Origin: Alitta virens
Taxonomy: Eukaryota > Annelida > Polychaeta > Phyllodocida > Nereididae
Direction: 5' to 3'
Assembly (NCBI GenBank): GCA_932294295.1
Contig: OW028573.1
Location: forward strand, 64,767,829-64,831,828
Length of the DNA stretch: 64,000 nt
Both the position numbers and the translations under genes were made by a program. The notes under the pieces are model-generated. The model was not told the DNA's origin and searched no databases. It saw only the letters and a program-made list of their open reading frames with translations. Below, one piece after another: positions 37,360 through 48,800 of the stretch; position 1 is the stretch's first letter, and each line of letters starts with the position of its first letter.

Positions 37360-39198
37360 CTAAGAGGAGATCTTCCCGAGGATGGAACGCTGAGTTTTGA
37401 TGTTGTGCAGAGCAGCTTTATCCCCAGGAAGGATACTGGTCGCAGTGTTGAAAGCTGCCAGTGACTGACTGTGCCAATTGAGAGAACGGAAGGCATAGCC
37501 AAGCAAATTGAAAGATAAGGCTTTCATTCTCTTTTCACCATATCCTTCGATATAATAGGTTGCATAAGGGCAAGAATGAACCTCTTGTTCAAGCTGGCTG
37601 CAAGCATGCTCTGCTCCTACAGTATTACCCATGCGAGCTTGAGCTAAGGTCTTCAGGTACAGTGCAATAATTACAGCAGGCATCCTGATATCTTCTCTTC
37701 CCTCCAACTCCAATTTCAGATCATCCAGCAGAATAGGATCTTCAGTGTGATCGAATTCAACAGTGTCTTTATCAATGACTCCATTTAGGTAGCCTTGTTG
37801 AAGAATTCCAGCTGCCTCGTCAAATTCACCTCGACAGAGTAAATAATAACCGTAGTTGATGTAAGGAAATGACTTCCAAGAGTAACGGAGAGCTTTGTTA
37901 AAAGCATTCTCTGCCAATTTGTAGTATTTCTTTGCAAATACATCTTCTTTGCTCTGCTCATGTTTGACAGCCTTCACATGATACAGGCTACCGATATTTG
38001 TTTCAATCAACTGTCGATCTTCATGAGCCAGTCGTGTTTCTAATTCTAAGGCCCTTTCATAGTACTGCAGCATCCTATCGAAGTCTCGAAGCCTCGAGTA
38101 TGTGAAACCAAGTGATGCACAACATTCAGCAATCTGACCCAATTTTGACATATTTCCAGGCTGATAAAATTGTTCTAAAAGCTGCAAACACTCTTGGTAT
38201 GAACGAGCTGCTTTGGCAAAGTCCCGGCTGTTGTAGCATGCCACTCCAATAAACCGGAGGAGCTTCTGAATTTCATCCCTGCTCTCCTCTGTGGAAGGAC
38301 CCTGCTTATGAAGTGTCAGAGATTGTTCGAAGTAGGCAGTTGCCTTTTTCTCATTTTCTTTGTGAAACGCAACAGTTCCCAGATATGTAAGCGCATCAGC
38401 AACTTGCATTCCTAACCCATATTTCGATAAACAATTATGCATCTTTAACATTTCTGTAACAACTTCATTGTCAGAGTCAAAACATTTCACTTTAAACTGT
38501 GCTTCAATGTAACATTTCATAGTATTAAGAATCAGAATTGCTTCATCTGGCGGCCATCTAAGTGTCTTCCAATTCTGGAGGGCTTGTGACAAGGTGCTTG
38601 AAGCTCGACAGTCATTTGAAAATAAGTAGCATGACCCTAGTGCACTGAGAACTTTGGCAAAATTTTGGAGATCTTCAGGAGGATCTAAATTCATGTGGAT
38701 TTCAAACGCCTTCTGCAGAGTATTAGTTGCAGATGTGCAAAGTGCTTGCTCAAGCTGACCTTGCCCAAGTTCCAGTAATACATCTGCCAGCACAGCTCTG
38801 CCGCATGGATCTGTCTCCAATACGCTTTCATATTTAGCAACGGTGGATTCAGCACTGCAGCAGTCTCGCAAATGGAGGTAGGTGTTCACAAGACATGACA
38901 AGGCTTTCGATAGGCATTCTATTCCTTTGTCATCTGCTGTGGCTGCAAGACTGAGTGCTGTAAGAAAGCACTGAGATGCTTGCTTTCCCGCTTGCAGCAT
39001 GTTCATGTGAATGCCAGTCTCCACCAACAATGAAGCCCATTCAATAATAACACTGTCCGCTGCACCCGGCTTTAAAAGGAGATCTTCTCCTGCTTGCAAT
39101 ATACTGTAAAACTCCCTCATGGCTCGTTGCAGACAGCCACTCTTCAGGTAACGCTGACCTCGGTACAGGCAGATCTGACCATCCGAGAGCTCTGTCAT
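37360..39198 (-). CDS. Tetratricopeptide-repeat (TPR) protein, CDS in one exon
   Basis: A single 1839-nt frame encodes 612 residues from ATG at 39198 (MTELSDGQICLYRGQRYL) to a stop at 37360. The sequence is almost wholly alpha-helical repeats of about 34-40 residues with TPR spacing. Clear examples are LTYLGTVAFHKENEKKATAY, CYNSRDFAKAARSYQECLQL, LGFTYSRLRDFDRMLQYYER and the final LLGYAFRSLNWHSQSLAAFN. There is no signal peptide, membrane segment or enzymatic domain, so a cytosolic scaffold or adaptor role is likely. An acceptor (TTTCAG) ends 8 bases before the ATG, at 39207, so at least one 5' UTR exon lies upstream and the CDS is uninterrupted. That and the intron-rich neighbours would suit an old retrocopy, but the spliced 5' end argues for a normal gene. 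I do not recognise the family. Confidence 0.85.
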   Translation of the reverse strand: MTELSDGQICLYRGQRYLKSGCLQRAMREFYSILQAGEDLLLKPGAADSVIIEWASLLVETGIHMNMLQAGKQASQCFLTALSLAATADDKGIECLSKALSCLVNTYLHLRDCCSAESTVAKYESVLETDPCGRAVLADVLLELGQGQLEQALCTSATNTLQKAFEIHMNLDPPEDLQNFAKVLSALGSCYLFSNDCRASSTLSQALQNWKTLRWPPDEAILILNTMKCYIEAQFKVKCFDSDNEVVTEMLKMHNCLSKYGLGMQVADALTYLGTVAFHKENEKKATAYFEQSLTLHKQGPSTEESRDEIQKLLRFIGVACYNSRDFAKAARSYQECLQLLEQFYQPGNMSKLGQIAECCASLGFTYSRLRDFDRMLQYYERALELETRLAHEDRQLIETNIGSLYHVKAVKHEQSKEDVFAKKYYKLAENAFNKALRYSWKSFPYINYGYYLLCRGEFDEAAGILQQGYLNGVIDKDTVEFDHTEDPILLDDLKLELEGREDIRMPAVIIALYLKTLAQARMGNTVGAEHACSQLEQEVHSCPYATYYIEGYGEKRMKALSFNLLGYAFRSLNWHSQSLAAFNTATSILPGDKAALHNIKTQRSILGKISS

Positions 39199-39599
39199 TC
39201 TCAAACCTGAAATACAAACAGTACAATTAGAACACAGAGAAGCTCACAGGAAGTTATCATTGTTATGATTGAATTCTGCCACATACTTATACTGTTACTG
39301 ATGATCGAGTGTTTTATGTAACAGTACGTGCAAATTCCATGTATAGAATACAATTTAATCTACAATTCAGGCCTAGATACTAAGAGAGTATAGATCTAGA
39401 TTCTATTTTGGCAGGATAAGCCTTCTTGTTTACAGGGTATGAGTAGCAAGCAATTGTGTACTGTGGTCCTCACCTTCTAATAACCTAATTTTAATTCCTA
39501 GACCAGGAATGGCTAGTTGAGCCACGGGAAAGCCATTCAAGCCCGTTCTCCATGCAGTAGATCAGTGCGGAAAGGGCTGCAGGGCCATTAGCGGAGGCC

Positions 39600-39910
39600 C
39601 CCGAGTCCCGAGGAGGTCACAGAGCTGCCACAGAGCTGCCACAGACCTGCAGACAGCGGTGAAGATCCATGCTACTTCTGAATAACTTCTGAATAAAAAT
39701 TATTTGGGATCACATCATAAGCAGCATATCAGTATTATCTGGACACAGTGAACCGCTACTGGCCGATGCAGCTCTCACTGCGGAGAAAATCGATGTTTCA
39801 GCGAAATGAATTCCTATAATCGACAATTGCTCCTGACCCCGGAAGTAGATTCTGGCATAGTAATATGGCGGCGCTGCAACAGCCATAACGGGTTGCAACG
39901 ACTCCATAAG
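39600..39910 (-). promoter_or_regulatory. Probable promoter / 5' exon of the TPR gene
   Basis: GC-richer than the surroundings. CCCCGGAAGTAG at about 39835 contains the ETS core CCGGAAGT, and AATATGGCGGCGCTG at about 39862 resembles the YY1 site often found near TATA-less start sites. A short GAGCTGCCACA duplication lies at about 39620-39640. A 5' UTR exon spliced to the acceptor at 39207 would be expected here; its exact ends are not visible. Confidence 0.45.
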
Positions 39911-41168
39911 CGTCTGCTACACACAAACAAGTTGCAAAAAAATTAATTATCGCTATTTACTCCAGAAATGGTCTTGATATCGCATTATATAAATATTGCA
40001 CTGACCATGAGCGATTGGAATCGTCGGAGAGGTTCATATAGATTATATTTTCACGGCATGGACGCATACCAAATCAATTATAGGCAAATTGCCTTTTTTA
40101 ATTTATAGTAACATATCTTCATCCTAAATTTTAAAAAAATGAATCTAAAAATGTAAATTGCTTATACCCTACAACATTTGCTAGGCTTTTTCGTAATAAA
40201 TACTCAAGACGAAAAGTAGTGCTAACAAATTTTATTTATCATGCTGCCTTCATCTACAGGAATCTAATGAGACATAACATTAGTTATTCCTGCAATAGTT
40301 TCATAATCAATTTAAACAACCTTCCAATACTTTACAAATAATAATACAGTATCCAGATAGCATGCCTAACAAAGTCAACGTCGCACCAACGTCAATCAAC
40401 CGATGTCAGGACGACGTCGAACAGTGTGGCATTTTACTTGGTTACAATCTTACAGAATATTATCAATAGAATAGTACTGTGAATAAACACATTCTGAGAA
40501 TTTATTTTTGGTTGAATGTCAAATTTGGGTACAAATGCAGTTCAGCATACTCACATGCAACAGTCACATGCAATATACTGCAGCTAATTTGTATCTAACC
40601 TTCATTTAATACACACAAATATTATGTTTCATGAGCATGTGATATGTGTCCATCATATTTGGGACATATTCTAAAATATGAAAAAAAAGTAAGGAAAAAC
40701 AATGATAACAGTATAAAGAGCATTTGAATCATCTAATATATTTGTTGATCCTCTATCAAAAAAAATAGAGTTACTAGAGTAACAACGCAAAAACTAAAAT
40801 ATTCTGGAATATTTGAAAGATCACAGACTTTCTAGTGCCTGGAATTCAATAGATGCTTGCAATGCGATACAGTAAAATACTATCTTCAATAAAGTAAAGC
40901 TAAAATAACAATCAGAGACAGGCGTCAATATTGTAAATGTTGTGGAACTAAATTTGCATTAACGTGGTAAAAACATCATCCATAACATAAAATATACCTC
41001 TACCATATTTAGTAAAATTGTACACCCTTAACAAGCAATGGTAACCTAACAATGAATACATGACTGAAATATCTTGCTGACATACAAAGAGGTGAGGGAA
41101 AATAAAATGATAACTCTGGTCCTCTTGAGCTTCTCGTGATTATAACAATGGCAAGGGAATGTGGAAGT
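39911..41168 (-). other. Presumed 3' UTR of the KEN-box gene and intergenic DNA
   Basis: Between the TPR promoter and the stop codon at 41169 there is no coding frame. A minus-strand AATAAA (plus TTTATT, about 40220-40228) would end a 3' UTR of about 0.95 kb. The rest, to 39911, looks like spacer. Confidence 0.4.
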
Positions 41169-44100
41169 TTACTTCAAGTGCTGTTTATATGTTGAGACCT
41201 TGTCTATGACAGCCTTTTGCAAGCTTGAGGCATGGTGTGCTGTTTTGCTGATTATAACCGATGCAGGACTCTCGTCACCATATGGAAACGAATTATTATT
41301 CGGTCTCTGAAAAATAAAAAAAGACATACATTATGGAAGTGTACCTGTCGAGTTATATCAGAGCCAATGAATAACAAGCTGTGTCACTATCTGCCCCCTT
41401 GCTTTTGCGGGTAGAAACACAAAATCAAGTCAATGATGTAATAGTACAGAAAACAATCGCCAATAAAAAAAAAACATCAATTGTGACGTCACTGATCATA
41501 GTTCCCTGCAACTGCCAGGGGCGCAAAAAGCTTAAAGTTAAAGTAACGTGACCCGTTATTTATTTGTTCTTGTTATTTTATTATTTTTTTAACCAAAATA
41601 AAAAAATTTGGTAGGATACCCGACTGATTTTGCAACATTGCTCTATGGCGCTAAAACTAGGTCAATTACTGCACCCGTTGCGGCGAACAAAGTAGTTCTT
41701 TAAATATCACCGAATCCGGCATCATATCAGGTTGTTATGCATGGATTATCGCTGTTTTGCACTCTTTATGATTGATAGGAACTGATATATTGTTAAAATC
41801 TTTACTCCCCCACCAGGATTGTTGCTCGGTCCCAAATCTGGCCGACCCTCAGGGCTATTGCCTTTCGCAAAACACCACCTAGCAGGATAGTGTCTGCACA
41901 GGAGACTGGAAGGATACTGTGAAAGGCACATTCCATCCCCATATATCACTCCACACTCAAATGTTAAACCTCCAGGAAACCCTGTGTCCAAGGCTTTTAG
42001 TTCTAGAAAATGTTCACTTCTGACATCTTCTACTTCATTTAACTAACGAGCATAATATTATAATCTAGTTCATAATTCAGAGGAATACTAAAGGACAAAA
42101 CAGAACAGATCACACCTCATCATTCCACTTACAACTTTAATAATGGATTTCCGTCTAGCAGACTTTCCTGAGTCTGGAGAATCTTCAATCATCTCTACAT
42201 GTTCAGCCATGGCACTCTTCAGGTCACTCCATTTGATCCTTTGTCTTTCATCAGCCACTAAACAGACATATAATAAATTTAATATCAAATTTTCACTTGA
42301 ATATAAATTAGACAGTTTTTTTTAGCAGCATTTGATGTGCAATTCATAAATGTGTACATTTATTTATTATGTGCACTGCCCAAGGAGTTGGCAAGCAGTG
42401 TTTCGAAATAAGGTGTTTTGGAGTGGTTGTCCACCGGACGAGACCAAAATTTCTGGTTGTCAGCATTTTCAGTTGTCCAAATTAGTTCCAAAAGCTGCCA
42501 CTATGTTCGTAAGTGAGGCGCCACAGTCTGCAGAGTGAAGGCAGTGTCACGTACAGTGAGTTTTGAAATGGTTGTCCGACGGAAAACCCTGTGGTAAAAC
42601 ATGGGTTGTCCGGCTGACAACCGGAAACCCCCTTATTTCGAACACTGGCAAGGACTATAAAAAGAATATTAAAATACTTGCCAACTGTAACTATTCTTGT
42701 GCTGTGCGCTTTTCGAGGTCTATGCACCAACTTCACTGAACGTTGAGAATTGCACATGGTGTGCAACTTTGTTACAGCTTCCAGTTGTTTTCCTTCCTGA
42801 AAGAAGAGTGCTGTTATTCATTAGGTATTCGAAGTTGGCATGCCCAGGAAAGATTACCTAATGTATAACAATAGTTACAATACACTTCATCAATTCAACT
42901 GCTTAGTTCCTTACCAAAGAAAGTGACTGGCTATCCTTGTATCTAACCCTTGGCAATGTATTAGGCAATCTAGCAGTGGGACTTCTAAATGATCCAGTAA
43001 GCGGTGATCTAGTCAGACCTTTCTTCCCACTCAATTCTCGTGCAGGTGAAGGACTCTTAAAACAGCATACAAAGAATATGACATAAAGATGCTATATACT
43101 CAGATCCCATCATTAGACAGGAGACTGAGCTTTACAATTTATTTTTATCTTAATGGTCAGCTTGTGATTTGGCAATTGATTTTAGCAGAAACTTGTAGAA
43201 GTAAAACTAACATGTCGTGAAGTTAGTTTCTCAGTAAATTTCTGTTGTTCTTGTCGTAATTGTTGCATCTGAGCTTTCTTTCTGGCCAGAATTTCTTCCA
43301 TTGTCATGGGACTTGCACCTTCAGCTGAAGAACAAGACATTGAAAAAATAAAAGATAATCATGAAACTGTAGCATGTTTGTAGCATGTAATAAGAGTGCC
43401 TGTCAATCATACTCTATGGTGCACGCCTGTCACTATAAAATACTGTAGAGTGTAAATGACTCTGATCATATTTCAATTGTTTATTTATTCGGGTCATGCA
43501 CTGTAACCAGAGCTGATGAAAAAGGAATAGCTAGTGCTTATACAATGATAAGCATTATATCACATGAGGCAAGCCCTAAATATACTATAATTATATAAGA
43601 TATTAGTCATTTGTATTCTAATATTAAAGGGAAAACGTCAGCATACCTGAGGTTGGACTGAAGGGAGACTCATCATCCAGTGAATGCAACTGAAGACTTG
43701 ATGGTCTCTGTTCACTGACGACATGTCTAAACCCTTGAATTCTCTGCCTTGGTGGAGTTTGAAATGCTTGTCTTGAACTGACTTGTGGCTGATTCTCCTT
43801 GTTGCTCCCTTCTTCTGAGCTACACACACTTTCAGAAGTTTCCTGCTCAAAGCTGTTCTCAGAGGATGTATTTCCTTCAATTGTATTCAGATCAAAACAT
43901 GACTTATCATGGCAAGCAATATCAATAATATCAACTGTATTGGCCATCTCAACATTAATCCTCTGGTTGGACTGAGTATGAGAGTCAAAGGCAGGTGATT
44001 CAGGCATATGACTAGTTTCTACTGTAAGATTCTTGTGACCTGCTGAAGATTCAGATCTGGGTGCATGAGATTCTTCGGTTTTCTCATTGAAAAGCAAAGG

Positions 44101-45186
44101 CTTCCTGACATCCTTAAACATCAAGTTTGGCGAAAATGATTTCTCTGTAAAAACCACACCTGAGGCATCATCTATATCATCCTCAGGTGTGGCAGCAACA
44201 AAAGTTTCTTGAGACTGTGCTTGTCGGATAGGTGTGTACCTGCTAAATGCATGCACAGTGACACTATGGCAATCAATAGTTAAAGGTTTCATCCTTAGTT
44301 TTGAAATGGATTTAGTGATACAATCAACAGTCGTATCCAGTTTGTTGCTTTTCTCTGGTGATGCACCATCTTCACCAAAACTTTCATGGCAACTTTGCTC
44401 CATTAACAAAAAATCATCATCAGAATTATACCCATCACTTGCAGTCACACTTTGTTCATGGGAATGATGATCCAACGCAGTGACAAATTGATTGTCAGAA
44501 TGATTAACCATTGCAGTTTCCTGATGATCAGTAGTGATTAATGGTTCCCTAGGAATATCTTCAACAGCACTGACAATACTTTTATCCAGTAAAGCTGAAG
44601 TTCCTTGATTATCATCATCCAGAATGCAAAGGGAGCAGTCAAGATCACCACATCTTTTATCATCCTTTCTATGATTTTTAAGTTCTTGAATCACTAATAA
44701 TGAATCTCGTCTTAGTGCTTTTTCCATGTCTTTGGAAACAGGCTCAATGGTAATACCATTGGTACTCTGAACATAATCATATTTACTACTAGTTGTGCAA
44801 TTTATTCCTTTAGTTTTATGACTAACTCCATTTTGGTCTGCTTCACCTGACGTACTAGTGGCACAGCATCCAAGATCGTTTTCCGTTCTATAATTTTTAC
44901 ACTGTGAGTCACCTGCGCCATTACATGCTTTGGACGGAGAGTTATCTGTTCCCATCTCATTAAGTGTTGGCAGAAGGTCGCTTGGGGCCATGGTTACCCT
45001 CTTTCTCAAGTGGTTTCCTGAAGCACCAGGTCTGAAGACTGCTGTACGTCGTCTAGCATAAGCTGATGCTTTCTGTTTTTCCTTGTCTGATACAGGTCCG
45101 AAAAATACTTCTTCCTCATCTTCATCCCTAAACATTTTTTTTATCATATCAGTGGTTAGCTTCGCTGCTGGGCTAATCAATGGCAT
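41169..45186 (-). CDS. Ser/Thr-rich protein with KEN box and GTSE1-like EVFFGP motif
   Basis: Six coding exons on the minus strand: 43647-45186, 43212-43324, 42915-43055, 42682-42796, 42133-42257 and 41169-41306. Total 2172 nt, 723 residues, all phases closing. The N-terminus has an acidic-aromatic motif, DEDEEEVFFGPVSDKEKQ (residues 21-38), like the N-terminal EDDEVFFGP of GTSE1. A long disordered acidic Ser/Thr-rich region follows. KEN (463-465), an APC/C degron, is followed by QTPPR, a CDK-type site. Exon 2 encodes a basic coiled coil (EEILARKKAQMQQLRQEQQK). Later exons carry SP motifs and basic patches (RKAHSTR, SARRKS), and the protein ends HASSLQKAVIDKVSTYKQHL then K. These suggest a cell-cycle-regulated nuclear or spindle protein. 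GTSE1 homology rests on one short motif and the KEN box only, so the family is open. The intron after exon 4 has a GC donor. The start could lie in an upstream exon near 45444-45629. It is divergent with ACAD8. Confidence 0.85.
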
Positions 45187-45872
45187 AAATATTGCACAAT
45201 TAATAAATGTATCGATCTTAAGTTAATGTAATAAAAATGTCTTCATAAATATAATTGCGTTAATATTGTCTTGTAGTAATAGCTTGTTGACACTATAGCC
45301 TATCACTATCACTAGTATCAGAATAAATTACATTACATTGTAACAATGTCAATCATACTCAATGATATTGTATATACAGTAACAATGCACATACTTATAC
45401 AGCATAATGCTGCAGACTCTAAGCATTGATTACAATTCAAACACTATACTAACAAACACAGGTAGTTCTGGCAGGATGCATCCTCGTCACGGTTGGTTGC
45501 GGCTGCATCGGACATCAGCAGGTGCATTGCCTGCGTCGATGATGAGGCAGCTGCTGCAGGATTTGTTGACGTCGATGTATCGTTGCAGTTGTCCTCAAGC
45601 ACTCTGTCCATGGCTGTCGTCGATGGCAATGTGACAGGACGGAATCAAGTTATCTCAAACAAAAAGGCACAAACAAAGGCACACGCGCCGCATTGCCCCT
45701 TGAGGCCCCCCTCGCTCAAATTTACCTCCTTTCTTCGGGGGAATGTGTTTTCTCGCGCCACTTTTCGGCCAACACGAGACTTTGCGAGAAGTAAAACTGG
45801 GTCACAAACATTTACGCCCTCTAGTGTATACTCTCTGAAGCACGTTTTGGACAGAAAGGACAGTGTGTTATC
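45187..45872. promoter_or_regulatory. Divergent promoter region, KEN-box gene (-) / ACAD8 (+)
   Basis: The two start codons are 686 bp apart and face away. About 45480-45800 is GC- and CpG-richer (CTCGTCACGG, CACGCGCCGC) than the rest, which fits a bidirectional TATA-less promoter. A minus-strand frame (45444-45629) rich in Ser, Thr and Ala has a phase that could splice to an acceptor at about 45172 and extend the KEN-box protein; no other support exists for it. Confidence 0.5.
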
Positions 45873-48800
45873 ATGTCGATGGCCAGACTCTTGACCCGGT
45901 GCTGCAAACAAGCATCCCTGTCCAGGACATTTCCACAACCGCTTAGACCTTTGTCTACTGCTGTGTGTATTGACCGTAAGTGTGCTTTTGTGAGACGCAA
46001 TTTAACACTTTTAAGTCAAGATCCATCTTAACTTTGAGTCTTACACAACTTGCCTGTCACAAGATTTAAGTTTAACCAGAGACAATATATTGTAATATGT
46101 CTCTGCTTTAATATAACCATAAAGATGGAAAATCTGAGAGGTGACTTTGCCAGCTTCCATTTTAGTAAATGTAGTCATTGGCCCGGGATAGAAGAAATTA
46201 AATAATGAGAGCTTGTACGTGACATTGTTGTAGTCAGTTTACCATTCTATTATATTTCCATCTACATGAATGTCATGATCTATTCTATTATCTATTGCCT
46301 ATTGTGTTCTAGACTTCAGCACCTGTCAGTTCAGATAATTGCAAGTTGCAACTGACAGTGAGTATAGCAGGCATTAATAATTCAGGACGACCAGCATGGG
46401 TCGGATCTAGAGCCCGTAGTCGCCGCCATTTAGCGCAGCCGCCAGTCATAATTCATCCAAGTCAAGTCAAGTCATCAGAAGCCAAGTCGCCGCCGATTTT
46501 AATTCACGAAGCTGCCACTAGGGGGCTGGCCCAAGCGCCACCTGGCAATGCTTTTATAATCAAAAAGCTCTGATATTCCATGAAAATGTCCACAGAAGAT
46601 GACATGTGAGTTTCATGTAAAAGCCACATTTGGGATTTGATTTTCCATAAAAATGTGAAAAAGGAGAATTTCAGAAAATATATGATTGGTTTAATAATTT
46701 CCGTGAAATATACATCAGCTCATTAAGTGCTAATAAATTTAAAAAGAAGTCAAGTCATTTAGTGCCAAGTCAAGTCAAGTCACCAGGAATGACTGAAGTC
46801 ATTGAATTCTGTCAAGTCAAGTCATCTAGCACCAAGTCAAGTCATGTCAAAAAATGCAAGTGACTACGGGATCTAGTCAGATCCAAAGAATTCTCAGTGA
46901 CCATTAAGGACGACAGACCTCATCTACAAAATCTTACTGTCAGCATGTTCTGGCTTTCATTATTATGTTGCCCACAACTCGCTGTTGGCTGCAAGTTTGC
47001 TGACAGGTGCTGTATTCTATTCTTACCTGTTTAATTATCTTTACATGTAACTGTCAATCAAATTTGTTAATTTCAAGTGAGGCAAGCATATTCATCATTA
47101 GACCAAAGGGAGCTCAAGCATGTGAAAGGTCCCAGAACCTGGGTGAGGGCGCCTCCCTCTGATACTCCTGTAGAAATTACACTAGTTATCAATAACAGGT
47201 TCTCATATTAAAATGGTACAAATAGATATTTGAGGGGTGGTAGAACATACATTGTGGGTGAATGGTTACTAAATGCAGAGTACAGTGAAATATACTAAAA
47301 TTATGTTGAACTAAACGGAAATGTGGACAACTGGTGTTGTGGTAAACAATGTGTATTAATAAGAATGAAAGTAAGGTTTTTATACTTATGTAAAGACTAC
47401 AAGACCTGAACTATAATCTCTAAAAGCTGGAATAACTGGTAAGTCTGTGATAAGTATATTATGAATTGTGGAACAATTAACAAAGTTGTGGTTGACATGG
47501 CCGAAAAAGCCCAAAACGGTTATAGTGTGCAATGTTCACTGTGTATCATTTGCATATACAATAATGTAGATGGACACATTTCATGATCATTTTGGTGCAT
47601 ATACACCTGTGTGTGCTATTTAACTTTTGTATGTTTTTTTCCTTGGCTAAGAGGAATGAAAAACTGCCTGTAATATCAGCTATAAAACCTTGTAGCAGGG
47701 TTCTTCTATTTGTTGCAAAAAGGGGATTTTTTTTTCCAATTAGCATTACAGCTTTTTAGGTGTACAGATGGTTGCAGGCAGAGTGGAAATGTTCAGTTTG
47801 TTTTCTACAGTCATCCAAATTGAGTGTGACCACAACTCCAATTGTTCCACAATTAGCAATTAGTATAAAAGAGCTCAGAAAGTATTGTTCACAGATTTCT
47901 CCATCCCCCAAAATTGTGGAAAAAGCTCAGTTGGGTTAACAGATTTGTATGCATACCAGTTTCTTGGTGGATGCCCTAAAGTTAATATAGCCTAACGGCC
48001 CTAACTAAAACAGGCTACAAATCCTTTTTGGCCTATGAAAACCAGCAGTGCATTGAACACCACACTTGTACTAATGTACTGGCTGTTTATCCAGTTTTTC
48101 AAGCTTGCTGACCATGACTGTTCATCACAAATTAATTAATATAATTATTTCACTTCCTTCATCAGGCCCATAACTAGCTGATAATGGTAGTTATCAAAAT
48201 ATTGAAATAAGAGGGGTAAAATATACCTCCTCCATCAACTGGCCACACAGTACAGACAGTATACATTACATATGACGACCCTTTTTTTTTGTGTTCAGAA
48301 CAAAGAAAAGGATGTGTTGATTTTAAACCTTATTTTATGCATGGCTATTTGATTAACAATATACCTTTTCATTGTTTGCAGCATCTAATGGATTGAATGA
48401 TGAAGAACGACAGATTCAAGAGATGGCACTTTCTTTCGCCAAAAACGAGATGGAACCAAAAAGAGCTGAGTGGGATGAAAAGGTATTTTATTCAACACTA
48501 GTGCAAGATACGACTGCCGTGATCAATTATACCTAAGTGTGAAAATTCTTCGTTGGAAAATTGGGTAATTACGAATTATTTTAATGTTATTCATCAATTT
48601 CCAGGAACACTTTCCAGTTGACATTATTAAGAAGGCAGCAGGACTCGGCTTTGGAGCTATTTATTGCCAAGAAGAGTTTGGTGGCACTGGATTAAACAGA
48701 TTAGCAGGATCTATAATATTTGAGGCTTTATCTCAAGGTTGCATCAGTACAGCAGCTTATATCAGTATTCACAAGTAGGTGTAGTGTGCCTAAACTTATA

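Noticed and set aside
39199..39204. Two extra N-terminal codons for the TPR protein
   Set aside because: The codon at 39202-39204 is TTG and not ATG; the first true ATG is at 39198.
41746..41991. Cys- and Gly-rich minus-strand frame (DTGFPGG ... CGVIYGDGMC) as an exon of the KEN-box gene
   Set aside because: From the preceding exon's phase 0, an acceptor here meets TAA at once, while the exon at 41169-41306 fits phase and stop perfectly. It may be an unrelated repeat.
45444..45629. Upstream first coding exon of the KEN-box gene
   Set aside because: Phase allows it, but the donor is weak and the ATG at 45186 already gives a good start; mentioned only as an alternative.
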